From the NCBI GenBank assembly GCA_017405085.1, contig JAFRBB010000051.1, positions 1 through 64,000 of the forward strand: DNA of 64,000 bases, written 5' to 3'. Positions 42,311 to 50,361 of this stretch are shown in pieces. How positions within the stretch are numbered: the stretch's first letter is position 1; each line of letters begins with the position of its first letter. The notes under the pieces were generated by a model that saw only the letters and a list, made by a program, of their open reading frames with translations, ran no database searches and had not been told where the DNA came from. A program made the position numbers and the translations under genes. Source of the DNA: Eubacteriaceae bacterium (GTDB lineage Bacteria; Bacillota; Clostridia; Eubacteriales; Eubacteriaceae).

Positions 42311-42355
42311 TCAAAACGAGATACCCCCTCTATCTTGGCTTAATTCTCGTTTTGA
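42311..42355. repeat. Stem-loop in the leader of the cyclo-ligase gene
   Basis: 11-bp perfect stem TCAAAACGAGA / TCTCGTTTTGA with a 23-nt loop, 25 bases before the start codon. Operator or mRNA structure; function unknown. Confidence 0.4.
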
Positions 42356-42382
42356 GCGATCTGTGAACCATCTCGCATTGCT

Positions 42383-42410
42383 ATTATCCCACAAATGCCA
42401 AAAAAGTCTA
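42383..42410 (-). promoter_or_regulatory. Possible promoter of the cyclo-ligase gene
   Basis: TAGACT (42405-42410), 16-bp spacer, GATAAT (42383-42388) with a TG extension. Confidence 0.35.
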
Positions 42411-42431
42411 TAGTTTGAAGAAAAAATTATC

Positions 42432-42779
42432 TTAGTTTAAGTCATCCCCTTTGTCGATGGTCAAACTGTAAATATCGGGAATGGCAATGTCGGTTCCCGC
42501 CACGGTAAGACGCTGCGTGTCGGCGTTGATGCGCATCACATGGCCATCGACGCGTAAATACGCACCGCGCTCATAATAGACCACGCTCACCCGGTCCATC
42601 GGTTTTAAAGCGCGAAGTCTGCCTTCGATGATGGCCGCCTCGTCCTCGGCGATTTCCGCTTTGGGAACAAAGGTTTTTTCCTTTTCTGTCAGTGCTTCTC
42701 GAAAACCTTTTAAGGCCGAAAAGGGCATGAATTGCTTGGCCCGTTCGGACACGGGCATTTTCGCGCGTTTAGTCGCCAC
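42432..42779 (-). CDS. YolD-like protein
   Basis: 115 aa. PVSERAKQFMPFSALKGFREAL near the N terminus and the beta-rich C-terminal half (DRVSVVYYERGAYLRVDGHVMRINADTQRLTVAGTDIAIPDI) match the YolD family, small partners encoded beside Y-family polymerases in Firmicutes. The start is GTG with GGAGG eight bases upstream. The first codons overlap the polymerase gene by 11 bp, which indicates coupled translation. Confidence 0.88.
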   Translation of the reverse strand: MATKRAKMPVSERAKQFMPFSALKGFREALTEKEKTFVPKAEIAEDEAAIIEGRLRALKPMDRVSVVYYERGAYLRVDGHVMRINADTQRLTVAGTDIAIPDIYSLTIDKGDDLN

Positions 42780-44064
42780 TGCGGTGTCCTCCGATCTGTT
42801 TATTTCGTTCGATAGTGGTTCCCGCTTCGTCCAGATTGATGCCCTTCAACACCGCGTTTTTCCCGAAGCGTTTGCGAAGGGCTACCGTCACCTCCGATAG
42901 TTTGCGGTCGCGCTCTTCCTCGGCGGGATCGATGAAGAAATTGTATTGTTCTGCGGCGCTGTCGGTCAAATGCCCGAAGCCGATGCCGACGCGGCGAATC
43001 GGAGCGTCCGGCCGCACATGTCTGTGATAGAGGGCGAGCAGCGCTGCGCGCAGAGTCCTCGACGCGCAGGTGTAGACGGGAAGTTTCTCACTGACGTGAA
43101 CCGAGGGGATGCCCGCGCTTCGGGAATAGCCAACGGTCAGGCTGATGTGCTCGGTATACATGCCGATATCCACCAGTTCCAAGGTGAGCAGCTCGCACAT
43201 TTCCGTCAAAATGACCTCCCCTTCGCGGTAATCATAATCCCTCGGGAGCACCTGTCCGCTGGTGATGGATGATGCCTTGGGTTTATAGTGCTTGATGTCC
43301 GCCAGGGTCACGGGTTCCCGTCCCCAGGCGTGGTCGATGAGCAGCTCGGCGTCAATGCCGAATTCCCGGTACAACACGTCCTCATCGCTCTGAGCGATTT
43401 CCCGCATGTTGAAAATACCGAGGCGGGCAAGTCTGCGCTCGGTGCCTTTGCCGATGCGCCAAAAATCCGTCAGCGGCGTGTGCTCCCACAGTGTACGTCT
43501 GTAGATTTCTTCATCCAGATATCCAATGCGATCCGGCGAATGCTTGGCGGTGATATCCAACGCGATTTTGGTCAGATAAAGATTGGTGCCCACACCGCAG
43601 GATGAGGTGATTCCCGTTCTGTCATACACAGCCCGCATCATGGTTTTCCCCAGAGTGACGGCGTCCATGCCGTACATCGACAAATAATCCGTGACGTCCA
43701 TAAACATTTCGTCGATGGAATAGGGATAGATATCATCTTTGGACAAAAATTGCAGATAGACAGCATATATTTCGGCGGAATAGTCGATATAAAGCCGCAT
43801 TCTGGGCGGCGCCATGATATAGTCAATATTTTTCGGAATCTCGAAAACCCGGCAACGGTTCGGCACACCGAGGGCTTTCATCGCCGGCGTCACCGCCAGA
43901 CAGATGGTTTTGTCGGTGCGCTCGGGATCGGCCACCACCAGATTGGTCGTCATGGGATCAAGGCCGCGCTCCACGCATTCCACCGAAGCATAAAAGGATT
44001 TGAGATCAATGCAGAGATAAATGCGGTCTTTTTTATTTGCTTTGGTTTGTATCTGTTTAGGCAT
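42769..44064 (-). CDS. Y-family DNA polymerase (UvrX/YqjW-like)
   Basis: 431 aa translesion polymerase. The palm motif LCIDLKSFYASVECVERGLDP carries the first catalytic Asp, and YSIDEMFMDVTDYL the second Asp-Glu pair. The helix-hairpin-helix region FWRIGKGTERRLARLGIFNMREIAQ follows, and the little-finger domain closes the protein. Pairing with YolD places it in the UvrX/YqjW group rather than housekeeping DinB. AAAGGA precedes the ATG, which overlaps the MATE gene by 8 bp. No LexA box was identified upstream of the operon. Confidence 0.92.
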   Translation of the reverse strand: MPKQIQTKANKKDRIYLCIDLKSFYASVECVERGLDPMTTNLVVADPERTDKTICLAVTPAMKALGVPNRCRVFEIPKNIDYIMAPPRMRLYIDYSAEIYAVYLQFLSKDDIYPYSIDEMFMDVTDYLSMYGMDAVTLGKTMMRAVYDRTGITSSCGVGTNLYLTKIALDITAKHSPDRIGYLDEEIYRRTLWEHTPLTDFWRIGKGTERRLARLGIFNMREIAQSDEDVLYREFGIDAELLIDHAWGREPVTLADIKHYKPKASSITSGQVLPRDYDYREGEVILTEMCELLTLELVDIGMYTEHISLTVGYSRSAGIPSVHVSEKLPVYTCASRTLRAALLALYHRHVRPDAPIRRVGIGFGHLTDSAAEQYNFFIDPAEEERDRKLSEVTVALRKRFGKNAVLKGINLDEAGTTIERNKQIGGHRSGD

Positions 44065-45418
44065 TGGCCGTCCTTTCTTCTGTCAGATATGGATTTTGTT
44101 TTTTCCTAAGATAGATATAAAACAGGAGGGCGATGACCGAGGCAAAGGCCGAGCCTGCCGGTGAGGCAATTCCCATGGGCCAGAGTGTCTGCGGATACCA
44201 AATCGACGTCAAATAGGCGATGGGCACCCGCACCAAAATCATGGACAGCACATTGTAAACAAAGGCGTAAAAAGCTTTGCCGCAGGCGCTGAAATACCCA
44301 CTGAAGCTGAAATGAAAGCCGGCGAAAAAAGCGTCCCACACATAAACCCTAAAATAACCGGTGCCGAGGGCGATGACGGCGGAATCCGTAGTAAAAAGCG
44401 CCACGGTCCGCTCCCCCAAAAATTGAAAAGCGACGGCAAAGGCAAGACCGCAGGCGCAGGCAAAGCCCATTGCCGAAAACAGCACTTCCCGGGCCCGGTC
44501 ATCCTTGCCGGCGCCGATATTCTGCGCCGCCATGGCGGAGATGGCCGAAGTGGCCGTGGATGGGACGAGGAATAGAAAGGTGATGATTTTTTCCGTGATG
44601 CCCACCGCCGCCGCCATGCTCACACCCCGGGTGTTGGCAATCATGGTGATGACGATAAAGGAAATTTGAATAAAACCATCCTGCAGACTGATGGGCACAC
44701 CGATTTTGAGGACATCCCCAAGGATGCGGCGATTGATTGTCAGATTCTGTCTGCTTAAAGGGCCTGCCGGCTTGTTTTTCCAAAAGGAGATCAAACTGAC
44801 GAGCACCGATATTCCCTGGGCCAACACAGTGCCCAAAGCCGCGCCGGCAGCGCCCATGCCAAAACCACCGATCAAAACAAGATCAATGACAATGTTGCAA
44901 AGGCAGGCGACCGCCGCGAAAGCGAGCGGACTTTTGGCATCGCCCAGACCCCGATAGACGGCAGCAAAGACGTTATAAAGGGTGATGAAGAACAGCCCCG
45001 CAAAACAGATGCTTAAATAGACCGCCGTATCGGCCACCGCTTCCTCCGGAACGGCAAGCAGACGGACGATGGGATTTGTCAAAAACAGCAGCGCCGCCGT
45101 CATTCCCAAGGAAAAGAGCGCGAAAAAAAGCATTCCGGTGCCGATGCAGGCTCTGGCTTTGGCCGGGTTTTTCCCGCCGACGCTTCTGCCGATAACAACC
45201 GTCATCCCCATGGTGAGCCCGACGATCATCACCGTGATCATATGCATGACCTGGGAACCCGCGGCCACCGCCGTGATGGTGGCGGCGCCGGTAAAACGTC
45301 CGACGATGAGCATGTCGGCAAGGCCGTAGAGGGTCTGCAAAAAATAGGCCAATAAAAACGGAACGGAAAATTTGAGCAGTGTTTTGGACACGCTGCCTTC
45401 GGTCAGTGATGTGGACAA
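44057..45418 (-). CDS. MATE-family efflux transporter
   Basis: 453 aa with 12 membrane segments in two homologous halves. Typical MATE N terminus (LTEGSVSKTLLKFSVPFLLAYFLQTLYGLADMLIVGRF) and the matching second-half start (LKIGVPISLQDGFIQISFIVITMIAN). It is a cation-coupled exporter of unknown substrate (drug or metabolite). The start codon is TTG with GGGAG eight bases before it. It is the first gene of a MATE-polymerase-YolD operon with overlapping ends. Confidence 0.92.
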   Translation of the reverse strand: MSTSLTEGSVSKTLLKFSVPFLLAYFLQTLYGLADMLIVGRFTGAATITAVAAGSQVMHMITVMIVGLTMGMTVVIGRSVGGKNPAKARACIGTGMLFFALFSLGMTAALLFLTNPIVRLLAVPEEAVADTAVYLSICFAGLFFITLYNVFAAVYRGLGDAKSPLAFAAVACLCNIVIDLVLIGGFGMGAAGAALGTVLAQGISVLVSLISFWKNKPAGPLSRQNLTINRRILGDVLKIGVPISLQDGFIQISFIVITMIANTRGVSMAAAVGITEKIITFLFLVPSTATSAISAMAAQNIGAGKDDRAREVLFSAMGFACACGLAFAVAFQFLGERTVALFTTDSAVIALGTGYFRVYVWDAFFAGFHFSFSGYFSACGKAFYAFVYNVLSMILVRVPIAYLTSIWYPQTLWPMGIASPAGSAFASVIALLFYIYLRKKQNPYLTEERTANA

Positions 45419-45446
45419 ATGGTTCTCTCCCTTCGGTGCAGAGCGG

Positions 45447-45814
45447 ATTAATGATGAATAGTTAATAATGAATAATTCTGGATGAAACTCGGCTGTGCCG
45501 AGTTTCTATTGGGTTTTTGGGTCCGTCGTTGCAGGTCGTTTGTAACCTTGCTGAGCACACAGCCTTCCCTAGATTAGGGAAGGTGGCATATCGCTTTAGC
45601 GAGATGCCGGAAGGGTTTTTACACGAAAAGATAACGGCATTTATCGCTTTGCGTGACCGCTTCTCAAGAGAACCCCTCAGTCGCCTTCGGCGACAGCTCC
45701 CCTTATCAATGGGAGCCTTTTTGTGCTCAGTTTTCTTTTCAAATTTGAAATCCGGCTCGCCGGATTTCCTCCACAATCATTAATCGTTAATCATTCATCA
45801 TTCATCATTCATCA
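45447..45814. repeat. Dispersed composite hairpin element 2
   Basis: Left AT-rich arm and hairpin GAAACTCGGC-TGT-GCCGAGTTTC (45484-45506). The interior has CCTTCCC-TAGATTA-GGGAAGG plus TGGC-stem-GCCG, and further on the same type of unit in inverse orientation (GTCGCC-TTC-GGCGAC, then CTCCCC..GGGAG). The right hairpin is GAAATCCGGC-TC-GCCGGATTTC (45747-45768), followed by an inverted AT-rich arm. Fills most of the 471-bp MATE/TlpA gap; no gene. Confidence 0.75.
45550..45686. repeat. 137-bp exact repeat, copy A
   Basis: Identical over 137 bp to 46752-46888, in the same orientation. Contains the CCTTCCC/GGGAAGG hairpin and GGCAT-TCGC-TTTA-GCGA-ATGCC-like stem. Confidence 0.9.
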
Positions 45815-45889
45815 AAGTATAACATACATCCGCCGCGTACAAATCAAAAACCGCCGATTTCTTAACCGACGGTTTTTTCATCCAATCCA

Positions 45890-46477
45890 TTATTTTAACT
45901 GAGCTTCCACAATCTTTTGATATTCGTCCATGCTTCTCGCGCCGTAAATGGGATCGCCGATGATTTTGCCGTTTTGATCAACGAGAAAGCTTAAAGGATA
46001 CGCGGCGATGTTGATTTGATTATAAAAATCGTTACCGATGATGATCAGCGGAAAATCCGCTTTGCTTTCGGACAAGATGTCTTTGACTTCCTTGATTTCC
46101 TCATCCTGCGAGTACATCTCACTCATCGCGTAAGCCGAGAGCACACCAGCGTTTTTTTCTTTGAGCTTGGTGTGAAGTTTTGCCAAATCGGGCATTTCGT
46201 CAATGCAATAAGGGCAGGTGACCGACCAAACATTCACCAGGGTTATTTTGTTTTTGGAGAAAACATCCGACGATTTAACCGATTTGCCATCAAGATCCTT
46301 GCCGGTAAAATCAAGGTTTTTCGAGACGAAGGTGGCTTCCGCGCTTTCATCACTCGATGTTTGCTCCGACGGGGCATTTTGGTTCTCGTTGACACTCAAA
46401 CTGCAAGCCGAAAGGGTTAATACCGCCGCGATGGCGCAGACCAAAGCGCCCGCGCGAATAAAGTGTTTCTTTTCCAT
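45890..46477 (-). CDS. TlpA/ResA-like thioredoxin-fold lipoprotein
   Basis: 195 aa. A signal peptide with lipobox LSAC (Cys near residue 25) anchors it outside the membrane. The thioredoxin-like domain has the active-site motif VWSVTCPYCIDEMPDL (CPYC, near residue 93) and the cis-proline segment IAAYPLSFLVDQNGKIIGD. Such proteins reduce or oxidise extracytoplasmic disulfides, e.g. in cytochrome or surface protein maturation. No partner such as CcdA lies nearby. AGAGAGG precedes the ATG. Confidence 0.9.
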   Translation of the reverse strand: MEKKHFIRAGALVCAIAAVLTLSACSLSVNENQNAPSEQTSSDESAEATFVSKNLDFTGKDLDGKSVKSSDVFSKNKITLVNVWSVTCPYCIDEMPDLAKLHTKLKEKNAGVLSAYAMSEMYSQDEEIKEVKDILSESKADFPLIIIGNDFYNQINIAAYPLSFLVDQNGKIIGDPIYGARSMDEYQKIVEAQLK

Positions 46478-46510
46478 GATTGCAAGACCTCTCTTCTTGA
46501 ATTTTTTAGG

Positions 46511-46519
46511 ATTATAGCA
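46511..46519 (-). promoter_or_regulatory. Extended -10 promoter of the TlpA-like gene
   Basis: TGCTATAAT on the minus strand, 34 bases before the ATG. Confidence 0.55.
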
Positions 46520-46674
46520 GGCTTGCTTTGGGTCTTTCTTAAAGCACGAAACGCTTTAAGCTTTATTACAGTGATTGGGTTTGAGAAGGTCTTTTGCCTT
46601 TGCCGGGCGCCGTATGGCCTGACGAACCGTCAGTTTCGCGATAAGCCCGAACCCTCCGTGCTTCGCACTCCCGG

Positions 46675-46904
46675 ATTAATGATGAATAATGAATAATTAA
46701 TCATTCAAGATGAAACTCAGCCAAGCTGAGTTTCTGATTTTAAAATAGGTTGCTGAGCACACAGCCTTCCCTAGATTAGGGAAGGTGGCATATCGCTTTA
46801 GCGAGATGCCGGAAGGGTTTTTACACGAAAAGATAACGGCATTTATCGCTTTGCGTGACCGCTTCTCAAGAGAACCCCTCAGTCGCCTACAAAGTAGAAC
46901 TTTT
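46675..46904. repeat. Dispersed hairpin element 3 (truncated)
   Basis: AT-rich arm, hairpin GAAACTCAGC-CAA-GCTGAGTTTC, then the 137-bp copy B (46752-46888), after which similarity to element 2 stops abruptly at CAGTCGCCT. The right half is missing. It is part of a 758-bp gene-free gap (46478-47235). Confidence 0.7.
46752..46888. repeat. 137-bp exact repeat, copy B
   Basis: Identical to 45550-45686. Confidence 0.9.
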
Positions 46905-47013
46905 CGCTATCCTTTTTGGGGCGGTTTTCTCGCTTTGCGAGAAATTATCTCCACCCGCTTCGTGGGGTAAGTTCGCATAAGGCAAATGAATGAATAAGGA
47001 ATGTGTCATCGTC

Positions 47014-47099
47014 TCTCGCAGATGACGCAGATGATCGCGGATAAATTTTATTTTAAATTATTATTTCTTAATCTGCGTGAATCAGCGTAATCAGCGAGA
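47014..47099. repeat. Long imperfect palindrome
   Basis: Arms built from GCAGAT/ATCTGC-type steps: TCTCGCAGATGACGCAGAT ... ATCAGCGTAATCAGCGAGA, with an AT-rich centre. A transcript would fold into a ~30-bp imperfect stem. It is followed by CATCTCGCC-TTG-GCGAGATG, a fragment of the hairpin-repeat family. Confidence 0.7.
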
Positions 47100-47157
47100 A
47101 ATAAGGATGTTCGAGCATCTCGCCTTGGCGAGATGACGGAAAGGCATATACAGTTAA

Positions 47158-47215
47158 AAATGAAAAGTCCCAACGGAAACGAAGAGATTGCGTCTTACGT
47201 TTCCATCGGGACTTT
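47158..47215 (-). terminator. Terminator of spoVG
   Basis: 18-bp stem with two G-U pairs (AAAGTCCC...GGAAACG paired with CGTTTCC...GGGACTTT), 16-nt loop, then TTCATTTTT on the minus strand. Confidence 0.8.
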
Positions 47216-47235
47216 ATGCTTTGCGGGTGACGGGT

Positions 47236-47556
47236 TTACGCCTCCTCTTCATAATCGACGGTCAGCTCAGTGGCTTCCGCCGCTTCTTCTTGTTTTTGAA
47301 GGTCATAAGCTTCTTCATAGGCTTCGAGCACGGCGGTTTGCATCACGTTTCGCATTTCCGATGTGATCGGATGGCAGATATCTTTAAATTCGCCGTCGGG
47401 CGTCTTTCTGCTTGGCATCGCGATAAAATAACCGTTTTGTCCCTCGATCACCTTGATATCATGAACAACAAAAACGTCGTCGAAGGTGACAGATACAATG
47501 CCGCGCATTTTACCTTCGGCATACACTTTTCTTACTCGCACATCTGTGATTTTCAT
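47236..47556 (-). CDS. spoVG: SpoVG family regulator
   Basis: 106 aa: [53 protein letters not shown] and an acidic C-terminal tail are diagnostic. SpoVG is a small nucleic-acid-binding protein that affects sporulation septation, virulence and cell-surface genes in Gram-positives. GGGGGAAG precedes the ATG. It is divergent from ktrB; the shared 345-bp intergenic region holds multiple TTAA(C/G) boxes. Presence alone does not prove sporulation. Confidence 0.96.
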   Translation of the reverse strand: MKITDVRVRKVYAEGKMRGIVSVTFDDVFVVHDIKVIEGQNGYFIAMPSRKTPDGEFKDICHPITSEMRNVMQTAVLEAYEEAYDLQKQEEAAEATELTVDYEEEA

Positions 47557-47664
47557 GACTTACGTCTTCCCCCTTGGAATGTTTCAAAGTCCCTTGGACT
47601 GATTGGCTATAGTGTAACATATAATTTTGGGAATGGAAATACTTTATAGTGTATTTTTTGGTGA

Positions 47665-47842
47665 TTAAGTTTTTCTTAACTGCCTTAATAATGTAACATA
47701 TTGCATTTAAAACGATACACCGTGGTGAACTATACCGCATTGTTTAAGTTTTGCTTAAGGTCTGTTAACGATGTATTAACGGATGAGAAAAAACCTTCAT
47801 TTTGTCTTAACATCATCCCGATGATCTTAACACCGTCTTAAC
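47665..47842 (+). promoter_or_regulatory. Array of 11-bp-spaced TTAA(C/G) boxes upstream of ktrB
   Basis: TTAAG/TTAAC half-sites occur in pairs exactly 11 bp apart at 47665/47676, 47744/47755, 47765/47776 and 47827/47838, with a further single site at 47807. Direct repeats one helical turn apart are the binding pattern of OmpR/PhoB-family response regulators (e.g. PhoP boxes). The last pair overlaps where a -35 would be, as expected for an activator. Confidence 0.55.
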
Positions 47843-47853
47843 GCGAAACAACC

Positions 47854-47859
47854 TATAAT
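47854..47859 (+). promoter_or_regulatory. -10 element of ktrB promoter
   Basis: TATAAT 43 bases before the ktrB ATG. No -35 consensus at 17 bp (CACCGT); the position is occupied by a TTAAC pair. Confidence 0.6.
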
Positions 47860-47901
47860 ACAATCATCCGAAATGACCATCTATCCTAAAAGGAAGAACT
47901 T

Positions 47902-49245
47902 ATGAAGCAGCAAATCGCCTTAAAAAAACACCGACTCAATCCCTTTGTCATGATGATCGGAAGCTTTGCCGGCATCATCGGTTTGGGAAGCGTCTTACTC
48001 ATCCTGCCGATTTCCTCAGCAGGCGGCAACTGGACATCGCCGGTTAACGCGCTCTTCACGGCCACCTCCGCGACCTGCGTCACCGGTCTTATCGTTTTTG
48101 ATACCGCCTCATACTGGAGCTTTTTCGGGCAGTTGGTGATTCTGACGCTGATTCAAATCGGCGGCATGGGCGTGATTACCCTGGCCGTCACCCTCATGAT
48201 CATCCGCGGGAAAAAAATCGGTTTGAACTCCCGAAACACGGTCAGCATCGCCTTTGGCGCCGAGCATCCCGGCGGCATCATCGCCATGACCAAAAAAGTT
48301 GTTCTGGCTATTTTGGTTTTTGAACTCGCAGGCGCTGCTTTCCTATCGACGGTTTTTATTCCCGAGATGGGATTGACCTCCGGGCTTTGGGCTTCTGTCT
48401 TTCATTCGATCTCCGCTTTTTGCAACGCGGGCTTTGACGTGATGGGCAAAAGCGCTCCCTTTTCATCACTGACCGCTTATGCCGCAAGTCCCGTTGTCAA
48501 TCTTGTCATCTGCTCGCTGATCATCATCGGCGGCATCGGGTTTTTTACTTGGTCGGATGTTCGCCAGTACGGCTTTCGCCTTCGCCGATACCGCCTGCAA
48601 AGCAAAATCATTTTGACGATGACAGCTCTTTTGATCGTGATTCCCACCTGCGTCTTTTATGTCGCTGATTTTGGGGATATGCCGCCGGGCACCCGGTTTT
48701 TGGCATCCTTGTTTCAGGCGGTCACGCCTCGGACGGCCGGGTTTAACACCGTGGACTTGAACGCGATGACACCTGTCAGCCGCGGGATCATCACCGTTTT
48801 AATGATGATCGGCGGCGCCCCCGGCTCCACCGCGGGCGGGATGAAGGTGACGACGATTTGCGTTTTTATCGTCACGGCAATCTCCCCCTTTCAAAAATAC
48901 GGCGGGCCCCATTGCTTTAAACGGAGAATCACGGAGACCGCGATTAAACAGGCGGTGACGCTGTTGGTGCTATACACGTTTATCTTGATGGCGGGATCGA
49001 TGACCATTTGCGCCATTGACGGATTTCCCATCACATCATGCGTTTTTGAGACCGCCTCAGCCATCGGAACCGTCGGCTTGACGTTGGGCATCACGCCTCA
49101 GTTGTCGACCGTCTCCAAATTGATTCTCTCCGGCTGTATGTTTGTCGGCCGCGTCGGCGGATTGACGCTCATTTACGCCGCCCTTCTCGGCGACACCCAC
49201 GATCACAACGCCAAATATCCCATCGGCTATATCGCGGTCGGCTAA
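47902..49245 (+). CDS. ktrB: Ktr/Trk potassium uptake membrane subunit
   Basis: 447 aa with four pore-loop repeats. The selectivity-filter segments are TSATCVTGL, AFCNAGFD, TPRTAGFNT and SAIGTVGLT, and RVGGLTLIYA lies near the C terminus. The length and features match KtrB more than long TrkH. It conducts K+ (Na+-coupled in Ktr systems) under control of the cytoplasmic KtrA ring. AAAGGAAG precedes the ATG. First gene of a ktrB-ktrA unit. Confidence 0.95.
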   Translation: MKQQIALKKHRLNPFVMMIGSFAGIIGLGSVLLILPISSAGGNWTSPVNALFTATSATCVTGLIVFDTASYWSFFGQLVILTLIQIGGMGVITLAVTLMIIRGKKIGLNSRNTVSIAFGAEHPGGIIAMTKKVVLAILVFELAGAAFLSTVFIPEMGLTSGLWASVFHSISAFCNAGFDVMGKSAPFSSLTAYAASPVVNLVICSLIIIGGIGFFTWSDVRQYGFRLRRYRLQSKIILTMTALLIVIPTCVFYVADFGDMPPGTRFLASLFQAVTPRTAGFNTVDLNAMTPVSRGIITVLMMIGGAPGSTAGGMKVTTICVFIVTAISPFQKYGGPHCFKRRITETAIKQAVTLLVLYTFILMAGSMTICAIDGFPITSCVFETASAIGTVGLTLGITPQLSTVSKLILSGCMFVGRVGGLTLIYAALLGDTHDHNAKYPIGYIAVG

Positions 49246-49281
49246 GTCGCGCGCATGGTCTCGGATATTGTCTCCATCGAT

Positions 49282-49315
49282 GACGCCCGGAATCACGCAT
49301 TTCAATTCCGGCGTC
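49282..49315. repeat. Intercistronic hairpin between ktrB and ktrA
   Basis: 11-bp stem with one bulged C (GACGCC-CGGAAT / ATTCCG-GCGTC) and no T tract; possibly tunes relative expression of the two genes. Confidence 0.4.
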
Positions 49316-49358
49316 AACGCAACACATAAACTTGAAGGATTAAAAAAAGGACAAACTC

Positions 49359-50006
49359 ATGAAATCAATTCTTATCTGTGGGATCGGCCGGTTCGGGACG
49401 CATCTGGCTCACAATCTCACCAAACAAAACGTATCGATCATGGCCGTTGACACGCGGGAGAGCGTGATCAACAGCATCGCGCCCTTTGTCACCGAAGCCT
49501 TAATCGGCGACGCCACCGACGAGCTTTTTTTGAAAGATCTCGGTGTCAGCAATTTTGATGTTTGCATCGTTGCCATCGGTGACAATTTTAGAAGCTCCAT
49601 GGAGACCACCTCGCTTTTAAAGGAATTGGGCGCGCCTTTTGTGGTCTCCAGGGCGTCGGGGGACAAACACGCGCAGTTTTTGACCCGCATCGGCGCCGAT
49701 GATGTCATCTATCCGGAAAAACAATTGGGTGAATGGGCGGCCATTCGCTACGGAACCGACCATGTGTTTGACTATTTCGCCATTGATCACGACTATGCCA
49801 TCTTTGAGGTCTCGGTGCCAAAATCCTGGCAAAACCGGACCATCGGCGAAATCAATATCCGCAAAAATTTTGACATCAGCATCATCGGCATCCGCAACAA
49901 CGGCAGCATGACGCTTCGGATTTTTCCGGACACGGTGCTGAAAGGCAATGAAACGCTGGTCGTGGTCGGGAATAACGCGTCCCTTCATCGTTGTTTTAAA
50001 ATATAA
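49359..50006 (+). CDS. ktrA: Ktr/Trk potassium uptake regulatory subunit
   Basis: 215 aa. RCK_N Rossmann domain: ILICGIGRFGTHLAHNL (nucleotide loop), VDTRE acidic residue at the end of beta-2, and VVSRASGDKHAQFLTRIGADDVIYPE. RCK_C domain from about residue 135 (EVSVPKSWQNRTIGEINIRKNFDISIIGIRNNG). Binds ATP/ADP/NAD and gates KtrB. It follows ktrB by 113 bp; an AAAGGA site lies before the ATG. Confidence 0.95.
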   Translation: MKSILICGIGRFGTHLAHNLTKQNVSIMAVDTRESVINSIAPFVTEALIGDATDELFLKDLGVSNFDVCIVAIGDNFRSSMETTSLLKELGAPFVVSRASGDKHAQFLTRIGADDVIYPEKQLGEWAAIRYGTDHVFDYFAIDHDYAIFEVSVPKSWQNRTIGEINIRKNFDISIIGIRNNGSMTLRIFPDTVLKGNETLVVVGNNASLHRCFKI

Positions 50007-50063
50007 AAAAGCGGACGTTCGCCCTTGAATTATGTTAGTATTATAGAAAGGCAGGACCGAAAG

Positions 50064-50243
50064 ATGCAAGCTGTTATTGTCATTCTATCCTTTGTGGGAA
50101 TTGCCGTTTTCACCTTGCTTTTTTTGGATCGCGTCACCGGAAAACTGGTCAATCCCTATTCGAGAAAATACCGTCATCGTCTTCCCTTGTTTTTTAAAAG
50201 GAAGCATCGCGCCGGAAACCGCCATCATTCCGGGCAATCTTAA
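50064..50243 (+). CDS. Small single-pass membrane peptide after ktrA
   Basis: 59 aa, not recognised. One hydrophobic helix (QAVIVILSFVGIAVFTLLFLD) and a strongly basic tail (YSRKYRHRLPLFFKRKHRAGNRHH), so tail-in orientation is expected. AGGACC-like ribosome site before the ATG. Its position between ktrA and the KdpD-like kinase recalls small K+-transporter accessory peptides such as KdpF, but no similarity is visible. It could be a spurious frame. Confidence 0.45.
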   Translation: MQAVIVILSFVGIAVFTLLFLDRVTGKLVNPYSRKYRHRLPLFFKRKHRAGNRHHSGQS

Positions 50244-50361
50244 AGCAAAGCGAGATTTTTAAATGGCGGTTTTTTAGAAAATCGCCCGGCCTATCATTTT
50301 CATTACGCCGCCCTCGGGGCTGTCCTGTCCCGAATGACGCGCGGTGTGTCAGACCGTATCC

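Noticed and set aside
45550-45686. Short protein frames in the 137-bp repeat (MAYRFSEMPEGFLHEK type)
   Set aside because: The frame only reflects the duplicated hairpin repeat; no ribosome site and no homology logic.
46478-47235. Insertion sequence remnants
   Set aside because: Repeats and inverted ends are present but no transposase-like translation on either strand.
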